From Bipolaris cookei (lineage: Eukaryota; Ascomycota; Dothideomycetes; Pleosporales; Pleosporaceae), in assembly GCA_002286855.1 (NCBI GenBank), contig NRSV01000090.1, positions 30,381-94,380 of the forward strand: a stretch of DNA of 64,000 bases. Direction: 5' to 3'. Both the position numbers and the translations under genes were made by a program. How positions within the stretch are numbered: position 1 is the first letter of the stretch; each line of letters opens with the position of its first letter. Of the stretch, positions 42,592-53,929 are shown piece after piece. A model generated the notes under the pieces. That model did no database searches and was not told where the DNA came from. It saw only the letters and a list, made by a program, of their open reading frames with translations.

Positions 42592-44157
42592 ATGAGTACC
42601 CACTCCCTGCGCGGCATACAATCTTCATACTCCGATATCTTTTTACAACATTCAGACTTATCGTGTTATTCAGACCCGTGCAGAATCGACAACTGGCTAG
42701 AGATCGTCCTCGCGGAGCATAAGTGGTCGGAGAAAGACTGCGCCAATGCTGCGCTGCGACATTCGCAAGCTACCTACCACGCAACAAAATCGTGTTCGAC
42801 CGCTGGGATACGGAAGAAAAGGATGCGACGTATCGAAGGAAATCATGAAAGGGTAACGAGATCGATGAGACGTCAGCAGCCTATTACGAAGGAGATCGTG
42901 TCGGTGGGGGTAAACGTTGCGGCGTTGCATATCGCGGAGGGAAGTGAGGGAGAGCGACACATGGAAGACACAGGCAACAATTGCACTGCAAAACATACTC
43001 CCTCAGAACTACCGATGCTCAAGCAGCCTGACCTCACCGTTCTACCGTCTACCACATCCGCACACCGCTGGATGTCCGCCGATACTCAATCACAGAGCTC
43101 CCGGTCTTTTCGTACGCCAGGAGATACTGAGAGCGTTGTCACCGAGACGACAGTCACATCCAGCTCGAGCAGGAGAGCGATGAGCAGATCAAAGAGCCCA
43201 GTAAAGAGCATGGTCGATCTCAGCTTACTGGATCGCAGGGTGAAGAGGATGCATTTGGAGGAGAAGAATTATCCAGATACGATACAACAGCTGGTGCGCG
43301 AAGTGGAAAACACAAGAAGGGGAAAGGGTGTAATACCGCGCGAGATCAGGTCTGATGTTGAGGAACGTGTAGAAGCAGAGGATTGGTGGTGGAGCCAGAC
43401 ACCCAGCGCGCTGCCGTCGAAAGGGAAGATCTTGATGGAGCTGGAGATCATGGAAGAGATAAGGGACAAGACGCATAAGCTGCAGGACTCGGATGCCGCC
43501 GAGCCGCGCTGGAATAGCGACGTGCACTTCATGATGCTGCGCCAGGTGTGCATGCACTTGCCGGGTATTCAACAGCAGAACATTACATCAGCCCGACCAA
43601 ATCCCCGCCTCGTCCCAAAGACCGGTTTCAGCAATACAGAATCTAAGCTAGTCGATTCCGCCTTGGTCTGCGACGAGAGTTTGATCCCATCACATCTCGT
43701 CCAGCAGGTGCTTGCGGATTCACGCAACGAAATTGATAGTATCAACCATACGAGCGCGAGCGTACAAAGTTTGAGACAAGACCCCATCGCGGTCTCCATT
43801 GAAACAAAAACCCCTAACGGCAGCGAATCAACCGCGCTAGCACAACTCTCGCTTTGGGCAGCGACACATTTCAACCGCCTGCGCACCTTGCTACCACCCA
43901 CCAAACGCGACGTAGTTCTCATGCCGTTGCCACTGATTATGGCAGTTGGTGGACGGTACAGTTTGTTCTTCGCTATCGACGGCACAATCACGGAAGGTAT
44001 CACCATCGCAGGCGGCGAGACAGCATTCGGGGACTGTGCAACTCTGGACGGATGCTACCAGGTCCTTGCAGGCCTACGAGCAGTGGGGATGTGGGTGAAA
44101 GAGGTTTGGGTGCCGTGGTTCGTAAGTGAGTGTCTGGGCGCACAGATTGAACATTGA
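42592..44157 (+). CDS. PD-(D/E)XK nuclease-like protein (fungal PDDEXK_12 type)
   Basis: Single-exon gene, 521 aa. The N-terminal half is Ser/Arg-rich and probably disordered (SRSFRTPGDTESVVTETT). The C-terminal half follows the order of the fungal PDDEXK_12 family: WNSDVHFMML, then Asp355 in VDSALVCDE, then Glu404-x-Lys406 in IAVSIETK, an ALAQLSLWAA helix, MPLPLIMAVGG, and a final FGDCATLDGCYQVLAGLR helix. Asp and E-x-K are the expected metal-binding residues, so the fold may be catalytically competent. Real substrates are unknown; these proteins are numerous in filamentous fungi. The gene converges on the DUF3638 gene with 240 bp between stops. Frame is intact. Confidence 0.8.
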   Translation: MSTHSLRGIQSSYSDIFLQHSDLSCYSDPCRIDNWLEIVLAEHKWSEKDCANAALRHSQATYHATKSCSTAGIRKKRMRRIEGNHERVTRSMRRQQPITKEIVSVGVNVAALHIAEGSEGERHMEDTGNNCTAKHTPSELPMLKQPDLTVLPSTTSAHRWMSADTQSQSSRSFRTPGDTESVVTETTVTSSSSRRAMSRSKSPVKSMVDLSLLDRRVKRMHLEEKNYPDTIQQLVREVENTRRGKGVIPREIRSDVEERVEAEDWWWSQTPSALPSKGKILMELEIMEEIRDKTHKLQDSDAAEPRWNSDVHFMMLRQVCMHLPGIQQQNITSARPNPRLVPKTGFSNTESKLVDSALVCDESLIPSHLVQQVLADSRNEIDSINHTSASVQSLRQDPIAVSIETKTPNGSESTALAQLSLWAATHFNRLRTLLPPTKRDVVLMPLPLIMAVGGRYSLFFAIDGTITEGITIAGGETAFGDCATLDGCYQVLAGLRAVGMWVKEVWVPWFVSECLGAQIEH

Positions 44158-44397
44158 ATAGAAAAGAACGTTTGTTGTCAACAGCGATCTTATTGATGCT
44201 GGCATTTCCCTCTTTGAAAAGGTTGATGGAGTGAGAACGTAAAACACATTAAACCTAGACGGAAAGCGCATATAGATGCTTGCAGCACATCCCACCTCAG
44301 AAATATGGCCTCGTATTGAATTAGCATTGCTAGCTCTTCAGTCGAATACAGAGGGCAATGCTTGATAGGAGTGGATTTAGCTCGAATCCACATGAGG

Positions 44398-47300
44398 CTA
44401 GGTCTCTTCCACATCACACCGCTTCTCGTCCTCATCATCCTCATCCTCTTGTGCCTCAGTGACGGCTCCGTCAGCACGGTATGGATCGACCACACCGATA
44501 TCAACAGCACGGCTGGTCACGAAGAACGCATGATCGATACCTAACGGACGGCCCTGGCACACGTAGCCAAGCGGGGTGTGCGTAACGTCCTGACCTCTGC
44601 GACGAAGGGAAATCCACCCCAGGATAAAGCCAATTGTTTTGGTTGTTGTTGCATCGGATCGCCCGTTCATGCTAGCGTCATCGATATACTTCACTAGAGA
44701 AACACATTCCTCGTACTCCATGTACAACCCACCTGCGAAGATACCAAGCTCAACGGTAAGGCTTTGGGGAATGATGTGCCCGCTTTCAAGTGCCGGAACG
44801 GAGTAGTATCGTAGTCCACTGAATTGTAGCATTTTCTTTGTGGTTGGTGCTGAGTACGCGAGGAGATGGACTTTGGGGGGCAATGCTTGAATGCGAATCT
44901 GAGGTATCACAATCTCTGCTTCTTCAGCGATAATGATGAGTGCGTTGAAGGTGACGGGATTATAAAGAATCCATTCAACCGGACGCTGACAATATAGTTA
45001 GTACATCAGCTAGACGCGAAAGACGACGAACTCACCATAAAGTTATCAATCAAGCCGCCTTTGTCTGTCTTTATCGTCTTCATGAACTCCACCGAGGCAA
45101 ATAGGCGGGATTCCGTTCCTACAATGCCAAACCTCTGGCCAATAGACGTGCGTGAAACTGCATCGAACACGTGTTCGTATCCCACGCCTCCACACAAACG
45201 ACCAGTACTTACAAAGCTAGAGATGGCAGGATGAATTCCGGGAAACGCATGGGCTTCGTAATGTAGAGCTTTTTGCACCTCACGCACTTCTTCAACTTGA
45301 AATTCCACTTCGCGTTCCTGTTCGACCTCCTCCAGCGCAGAGGAGTGAAGGACATTTGCGGTGCTCGACATACCCAGACGCAGGTGGTTGAGCTTGTTCT
45401 TGAAAGTCTCGAGCTGCGGAAACGTGGTCGTAAAAGAGGATAGGCCATGATTATTTTTCGTGCAACCTCCATATAGCTGCTCCAATGTTTGCTGTTCAGG
45501 GTGCTGAAGCACCCTAACATATGCAATCCTGTCTTGAGCATCAGAGAGAAAAGCTGCGTTCTCCCATTCTGCGTTTACTCGGTTACAAAAGTCAGTACCT
45601 TGGGATACGTATAGATTTTGGAGCTGTTCATTCGCACGGCACGTTTGTTCTAACAACCACCTAACGACATGAGAAGAGTTGACTTTATCGTCCTTGTTCA
45701 TTCCACAAACATCAAGGATAGACTGATGAGTTTCTGGAAATGCGAAGAAGCAAATAGATTGAGTAGTTGCGAGCTGCCGAAGGCGCATAGCAGCTGGATT
45801 CTATGTCAACTTTGAACATTTTGTAAATCAAATGTTCCTACTTACCTTGCACAGTATGATCCTTGGTCTGCCCAAGAGCAAGTGTCAGCGCACCGCAAGC
45901 GTATTGAGGCAGCTTTAGATCTACGCCTCGTGTGTGCGCTTCATCCAGGTACACGAGACAGTTGTCTAGATTGTCGACGAATGGGGTTGCTAGCAAAGGG
46001 ACTCGCGCCTTGGTACCACGGTATCGCACCCAGGCTCGATTGTCAGCACCAAAATACACAGCTGCCGGTGGCCCAGTGTCTATGTCCATCCACGCCTTGA
46101 CTAAGTCTTCGTTGCTCATCTCGAGTATGTAAGCACCGGCATCAATGAGAACACGAATCTTCTTATCCCTAAGTTGTCCGAGGAATTCTGTCTCGGATAG
46201 TCGCTTTCCGGCACGAGCTACAATGTGATATGCACGGTTTCGCTCTTGCAATAAGTAGGTAAGTACCTCAGCGTTCGTTTGATGCAAACTTGGGAGATCA
46301 TTCTGCTGGATGGTCAGCGGCAACATCATTTTATTGTCGTTGGTGCCGCTAAACCCAGTAGTCCTTGCACGTGTGAGTGTCTTGCCGAAGTCCGTTCGCG
46401 AGAACAAGGGCAGATCCCATCCAGAAGCCTGCAACTTGATGTCGAACTGTTTGGCGTGAGCGGGAAATACAAAGTGGTTCATGTAGTGGTCGAGCACGAT
46501 TCTGTCCGTTCGAAGATGCCTCCAGAGTTCATCTACCTGATCATGATCATCGGGATTAATAACATTCCAATGATGCAAAGCTTCCGGAAGCGAATCGCAG
46601 CTGCTAGTCCATCTGTCGTACTCGCTAGCGGGGTCTTGTGATGCCAGAACATGACGAAGAGCTTCGCGGAATTGGATCAGGCTGAGACCAGTGTAATAGA
46701 AAGCCAAGCATGTGAGAAGGATCGCTGCGTCAGGGTGTCCGAATTCAGCCTGCTCAGAAGGAATGCCTTTTGCTTCGAAGGGCACTGCCATTGGATCTCG
46801 CTTAGGGTGTAACCCATATTGTACGTTCCAGCGCTTTCTGAGACAAAAAAGCAGTATTCGGTTGCGTAACAGACCCCGAACAAGCAATAGAGTTTTGAGC
46901 GCAATATTCTCATCGGTGAACAATTTAGCCACACGCTCCAACAGCTCATTGTCCAGGTTCTCTTCAAAGAGCACTCTACGCAGGTTCACATCGCAGCTAT
47001 CTGAAGCACAATCTGAGAAGCGAAGAAATGATGTCCTTCCGGTACAGATCTCATCGACAATGCTTTGGTGCAGATAATCCTCCACATCTGCTTGAAGGAT
47101 GTATATCATCGGATAACCCTGACCACGCTCCAGAACTTCGATTTTGCGAGGAAATTTCCGCTCAAGCTCTTGGAGATGATCTTTCACAAGTGATAGCAGC
47201 GATTGCGCTACTTTCCAGCGGTGCGGGTGTCCATCCACTGAAGTCTGCCTGCCACTCGGGTAGATGAGCTGAGTCTTCACTGCCAATGAAACATCCGATT

Positions 47301-50300
47301 CGTCCAGAATGTCCCGACAAATCGAGCTGGAATAGGCCTGAAACTCAACCATCTCACGTGCAGTCTCCAGGTTCGAGCTAGCAAGGTGTTGGAGGCCACT
47401 AAGCTTGTAGGAGAGAAGGTGTTCGGGCGCAATCAACACAACGCCTCGACTGTCTAACATTTCTCGATGGAGGTCTCTATAGAGCTGAAGTGTTTGCGGG
47501 TTGATGTTGGTCCTGCGGGAGAAAGGAATGTGTCGTATCTCGCGACCGACTAAGCCGCCCAACCGCGACTGAATCATTTGCGCAGTCGGCAAAAGCAATG
47601 GTTTTGGTACGATGAGACGTGAGAGCTGCTTGCCGTCTCCTATGACCGCCATTGCCATGGGAACAATACACGATGTCTTACCTATTCTTGATTGTTAGGG
47701 AACGCTTTGTGTCTCTAATGTTCTCGACTTACCTTTACCCATGTTCAACTGCAACACTGTGTTGTCCCTCGATTCTGGTGCAATGATCGCATGCGCAACA
47801 TCAACTTGCTCCCGCCGGATCAAGATATCACTATCAATCTCTAAGAGAAGCCAGTCAGACCATTCCAGTGGACTCCAATTCTCATGGCCGGAGTTTCCAA
47901 GTTCTTCTTGAAGGTTCTTGTCCTTGCCATGATACAGCGCGTTGTGAATCCGCATCAGTCGCTGTAACTTTGTGATTAAAATACCATGCGACACAACCGC
48001 CTCTCGTACAAAATCCCCAAACTTGCAAGACGAGCTCGACCGCAGTTGCTCTAAAAGCGCGATCGACGTTGTGCAAGGCCAGAGGTTTCCAAGGTTTAAC
48101 CACGGGAAGCGGTCGTCATTTTCAGATAAAGCTCCATGAATCCGAGACAAGTGAGTGGCTACCATAGTACGAAGACTGTCGATGCATTTTGCGTTGACTG
48201 TGATATTTGGGGTGGTATGCGAAACGTGAGTCTGATTACTGGTTTTCTCCAGGGCGTCAAGGCTCATCTTCAAATCAAGCCCATACTGTTGGCGGATAGG
48301 GTTTGATACTTGCGCAAAATTGGAAAGAATCTGCCGTAGCTCGACAGTCTCTTTGCCTGATATCCTTGCTATCGTGTTCTCCTTTATACCGGTATACAAT
48401 TTAGTGTCACTGGGCGGTGGCAGCTCGCACACCTGGCGTCCGAAAGGTAATGCTAGCGATTTCCTAAGAAGATCACTCGAGACCGACGGTATGACAGGAT
48501 TATGTGTTTTTCCATAGAATGGTTCTTGCTCCCAATCCCAAGATTTTGGATGTGACGTATCAATCTGTCCCTTGTGACATCGCAACACATCCTGCACATG
48601 AAGTATGTACTCTGAAAGGGATGAGTTTGAGTGCAAGCGCTCCCACTCAGGGACGACACGCTCCATTGCGAGCCCTACATCAAGGACATCCGAATCGAAC
48701 CCGTCCAGAGCAACTTTTTGATGTGGCCATTGGCTAAGGAAGTGTTGCGCTAATCGTTTCCCCTCGGCTTCACATGCCTTTCGATGTTCTGCTTCAGCCC
48801 TTGTCTGCATCCGCTGACGCTTCTCCGGTAAATCGACAGAGATTAAATGGAAGATGGATTGTACACTGGGCACTTCGTTAAGCTTGAAATGGTTGAATGA
48901 GGGACAGGATGGAGGTGTTGAGTTTCTCAACGTCTGCAGAGACGCAAACGCTACCAGGATCTTGATAGTGTCAAGGTCAGTTGTGGGGTTAAGCGTCATG
49001 AGACTTAGGCGAAACATCAAGTTGTAGGGCTCGTCAAAATTGGAATGGCGACAGATATTCACAAGACTGCCCCATTGTTCATCAACGCTCTTCTCAACTA
49101 AGTCGCTTAGGCTCGCAGCGTCGGGCTGACGTATCCCATGAAAACCACCGATAAGCTGCCAATCCTGCAATATTGTAGAAAGCTCTCGATCCGTGTAGAC
49201 TTGGAAGGGTTTCTTCTGGAACAGGTTTGCAATGTGATAAACTTTGCGTGCTTGTACCGAATTGGCTTGTTGGCCACGAGATCTGTACATCCGATCGCTG
49301 GCTGCTGCCCGAGTTGTATCGTCGACATTGCGCTCATAGACGCGGCGCTGCGCAAGGCCGCGTTTCCTAAGGTGAGACGGGACGTATGCACTAATGTTAA
49401 CACCGTCCATTGCATTTTGAGCAAAAACCCGAAGATGTTCCGACTTGTCGAGTATCTTGTGCACAAGCCCTTCGTAGGCGTCATGTTGGACGGCCATAGT
49501 AAGTCTTGCATTCCAGGACACAGTTTGCAGTGCTTTCTTGTCTTGCGGATAGTATTCCCGCTTTGGACTAAGGTCTAAAATTGATTTGAGAACATTGAGT
49601 GGTCCTTCCCCTAATGATTCCCATGGTTGGCAATGACCTGCTTGGAGCATGTGCAATGCTTCTTCGGTGCCTGTGCGGCTAGTCAAAGGATCAGGTATGA
49701 CGAATGATGTATACGCATGAAATTGAGCTTTTAAGTATAAAAGTCGCGGCTCAGGAGGGCACGACAAGCGTCCAAGTACATCGTCAATTCCGAATTTTGC
49801 ATAATCAGTGCTAGTAGCTGCTCGAACGGCCACGTGCATCCCATGGCGTGTAGCAGAAAGTGGTCCACATGGTGCTATTATGCTGCGGCGTTTATTGTTT
49901 GCGACGTCACGCAGTACAATTTTACTCTCGAAACCGTACAGTGTGCCAGCATCTTGATTGGGATCGATCTCTTCGTTCAGCTCTCGACATTGGAGAAGCC
50001 CCTTTTGGTTCACGAAGAATGACAGTTCCAAATGGCGTAGTTCCACAGAGAGCTTTCCCCTTGAATTGATAGGCTGAAAAATGGTAATCTTGTGTGGGTC
50101 TTCAAAACCACGAAAGACTTCGGCAACTTGCTTGGAGAGGGAGGAATTAGGATCGATTAGTAACGTTCGATTGCTTCGATGAGCTTGCCATTTGATAAGA
50201 TCAATCTTCCAGTCGCTTGCTCTTGTCTTCCATAGGAAAGGCTTGCGTCGGATCTCAAGACACCTTGTGTTTAGATTTAACCAATGCGCACAATTGGAGA

Positions 50301-53300
50301 CGAGTCCATCAGGAAGGTCGACAGTCTCGGTTCCGACGAAAAGACGAGATGGAATGTATTCCTGCAGCCCATCCCGACTCCAAGCACGGATGATGACCCG
50401 CCCATTCCGAGAGCCAAAGTGTATCTCGTGATTTCTTATACGCAACGCGAGGACGTACGACATACCAAACTCAGCAGATGGGAATGTGAGGAGATGCTGA
50501 TTACCAAAAAGTTGTTTCACATCATCTGACTCTCGAAAATCGCGTGGAAGTCTTCCTAAGGGCTTGCCATCGACCAGTAAGTGACCTTCCGTAAAGTTGT
50601 AGTGGACTACTTGTGTGTTTGCTGGATTCTTCGTCGAAGATGCCATTTTACTTACTACCCATCGGTCGTGTATGGGTGAGACTTGCCGCCAGTTACTAAA
50701 GGATTTCCCTGCTGAACTCCCCGGTTCTGACCATGATGTGTTGATCGCCGTGCCAACACTTTGAGGATGGGCTTTTATAGACTGTAGTAAGAGTGATTTG
50801 ATCTTGTACGTTGTTTTGGTATCTCGAATCAACATCCTCTTCAGAATCGGTGGTAGCTTGGCCACGTCCACAAGGAGGTTTTCTTGAAGAGCCAATGATG
50901 CTTGGACAAATGTACACAAATCATTGTCTGACATCACAGCATCTGATTCTTTGATGTTAGAGAATGTCCTGCGGCAGAGTAATGCAGCCCAAGAAGCGTA
51001 TTTAGCGGCTGTTTCGGCGACAGAAGTCTCTTTGGCATTTCTAACATCGACTCGAAGACGGGTAATCCAAGCTAAGGTGATACAACGTGCCTTAACCAAA
51101 AGTTCGTTCGCTCGCACCATGGGGGCCGCCAAGTCGCAAAGGCGCAGAATCAACGTGATCATGGCCTCCATGCAATGAACCTCACGCCAGTTCGACGTGA
51201 TGTTGTTGAGACGTGTTTCTACTTGTGCGGCTAGGCAGTCACAAAATGACATATCTTTGAAGACCGCATGGATGTCGCCGAATGTATCGTACTTATCATC
51301 TGCCGGTCCAGCTTGAGTAGCAAGGTGATTGAATACGTGCATTGTGCTCTCGCTGCTGAAGTTCACATTCGACGCGCCTAGTTCGACCAACATCGTCAGC
51401 CATCGGCGAGTCTTGCCGGAAAGCAATCGTTGATAAGCCGTGAATTCATGTACGGACATGTCAGATGGACATTGCGTTTCCGATGCGACGATCTCATATG
51501 AAGACGGCCCAGTTATCACAGTGGGAGGGTGCGACGAGCTTGGTATGAGCAAGCTGCAAAGCCCAGGTGGTACATGTACTCCGCACTCATGTTGGAAGGT
51601 CAATGGTCTGTCGAAGTCCTTGATCCAGGTCTTCGAAACCGTATCGAAGTACGAGAAATTTAATCCATTGGGATAAAGAACATCGGATTCGGATGCCTTC
51701 ATCTTCCTCTTACCAACTTTGTAATGCGTGCCACGAAATGATTTAGATGTCGATGCAATAGTGACACCGGTGGATTGTCTCGACGCATATTTTGTGAGCG
51801 GGTCGTAGTCTCTCAAGAGTATTGTGGGTGATCCGGATTGCGGTTTGCTAGGGTAAGCCAACATCAAAATCTTCCACGTTGCGTTGCGATATGCAGCAAA
51901 AGATCTTGAAATACTCAACTCAAAGATGACTGCGGCTGATTTGATGGGATCGCTAGGAAGGAAATCCTCGTGCGCATAGATCTGCATGCGGTTCCGAACT
52001 CGCCAATGCCAGCATTTGGTACATCCTCTTACGTCTCGCGTCCCATCGCGCTTGAATGTGCAGGTACATGTACCCCCAGAGATGCCCAAAGAATGTTCAT
52101 CAAACTCAGACCACCACTTCTCCAACTCTGATGCCTTCGCCTGGCGTGATACCTCCGATGCCTGTTGTATGCTTTGATGGAGTTGTTGCATCGATTTCGA
52201 AGTCGAAACGTATCTTACCACAAAGCAATTCTTTTTAGGCTCAGCGAATATGGTTGTTTGATACTTACATGCTTCGCATCTGTTGTGAATATAGCTCTGG
52301 ATGTCACGAAGTCGCCGCATCCCCGCGGCTGTCGGTAAATGCAGGGCATCTAAGAGCTGAGGAGTAAACACTGGGTGGTACTCCAGGATCATAGGGAAAA
52401 TATTGGTGATGTACTTGTCCAGCCTCACCCAAAGTGTGAAAAGACTTAAGATGAAGATGGACATTTGCTCGGGATCGGAGTCGTACGCTGCCCCAACACT
52501 GTTCATGAGACCGAGTATTGCATCTGATAGTTTTTCGCAAAAGGACTCGAGCGTAAAGTCTTCAGTTAACTTGGGTTCTTCCCTTGTTTCGATGTTGCAC
52601 TCCAACTCAGCCAAACGATGATACATATCAGTGAACCGCTCAACTTGCTCAATCGTGGTATCATGTAGCGATGGAAGCTGCAAAGATCGGGGGGTTTTCT
52701 TCTGTGAATGAGATGATTCTAAAACACTTTGAAGGTAAGATATACTGTTGGGAAGAGACAGAAATTGTGCTTGCTGATCAGCACGAGTGGGGAGCATAGG
52801 AACGGGTCGTGTCGTGTCTCGCTTGAATTTTTCCCAAGCTGAATTCACTAGCTGCGTGGCTTGCATGATGCTCTTCTTGAAGAAGTCTGTAGTAGCGTTG
52901 AACAGTTGGCTGTACACTTCCGGCATCCTATTCTTCTCTTGCTCAAGTTTTGCGAGACGACGACAGATTTTGGCTCGCAGGGTCATTGTCAGCTCAGGCG
53001 CCAGTCTTCCGGGGCATTCGAGTAGAACCTCAACAAGTACAGTAATGATGAAAAATTTGTAGTGAGCTCTCCCAGCCTCGTTCCCTAACAAGAGTTGTAG
53101 TTGTCGTTGAATTCCAACGCGTAATGCAATCCAGAGAGGCAATCTCCGCCATGGGAGTTCCGCAGCCTCGATGTTTGCATCATCACGAACGCGTTTTCTC
53201 AAGCGAGTAACAACTTCGTCTACCGGTGACCCAATCGACTCGAGCATGGGTATGAGAAGATGCGTTATAAGTCCCGGACTGGATGTATCGCGCGACTCGA

Positions 53301-53929
53301 CGACTGGAGTTTGCGCTTTTGTCACAAGTGGCTGGAAGCATCTCAAGGGCTCCATGCTGCCCTTTTCCAGAAAGTCAGCAAGCGCGTGCTGGAACGACGG
53401 CTTTCGAAATTCTTCGGATGGTATCTGCGCTGAGCAATGAGGAAAATCGGAGATAAGAGCACCTTCACTAGCCAGCACTTCGGCTGACGGGGGCAATAGT
53501 TCGAAAGCTTCGAAGACAACAGCTTCTGTTTGGACACTATCATATAGTTAGTCAGCTACAGGATTCATGTTGTATCGACACCCATGACCATCAGCCATAC
53601 CTGGAATTGTACCGAACGATAAGCGCGGTGTTTTGTTCTGCGATATGCAGCAGAAGTGGTTGCTCCTCATCGAAGTTGCAAAATGTTGAGATCAATGTTT
53701 GCTTCTCGAGCCGACCATTTATATGAAGACGTTGGCAGCGGCGAAGGTATTGACGAATCGCATACCAGGGAGGTGTCTGTTCCTGACTAGCGAGTCGGCT
53801 CAGTGTAGATGTAGACTGAATGAGTCGGACAATAATGGCATCACTAATGCTTTCAATGTCGGTGTCCTGTTTGCCAGGAAGCTGTGGTGGTAAAACAAGG
53901 TGGTTGAACACTTCCAAGAACACGGACAT
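44398..53929 (-). CDS. DUF3638/DUF3645 giant protein, five exons
   Basis: Minus-strand exons 53929-53601, 53536-47733, 47681-45846, 45793-45036 and 44985-44398. The introns are 64, 51, 52 and 50 bp, with GT/AG ends, and phases agree. Total 9,315 nt, 3,104 aa, the usual size for this family. The N-terminus carries NHLVLPPQLPG. At about residues 500-530 there is a Cys-rich patch (CTCTFKRDG, then CTKCWHWR). The DUF3638 core begins at VLQLNMGKGKTS near residue 2040; the GKGKTS, created across an intron, resembles a P-loop. LIAPEHLLSYKL and DEAHTRG follow, so an ATPase or helicase-like fold is plausible but unproven. DUF3645 and VQAAMRLRQL come later, and the tail is acidic. Function is not known to me. 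The frame is fully intact with no RIP signs. Confidence 0.92.

Noticed and set aside
47028..53440. Many plus-strand frames inside the DUF3638 gene
   Set aside because: All lie antisense to the in-phase 3,104-aa reading and lack motifs.
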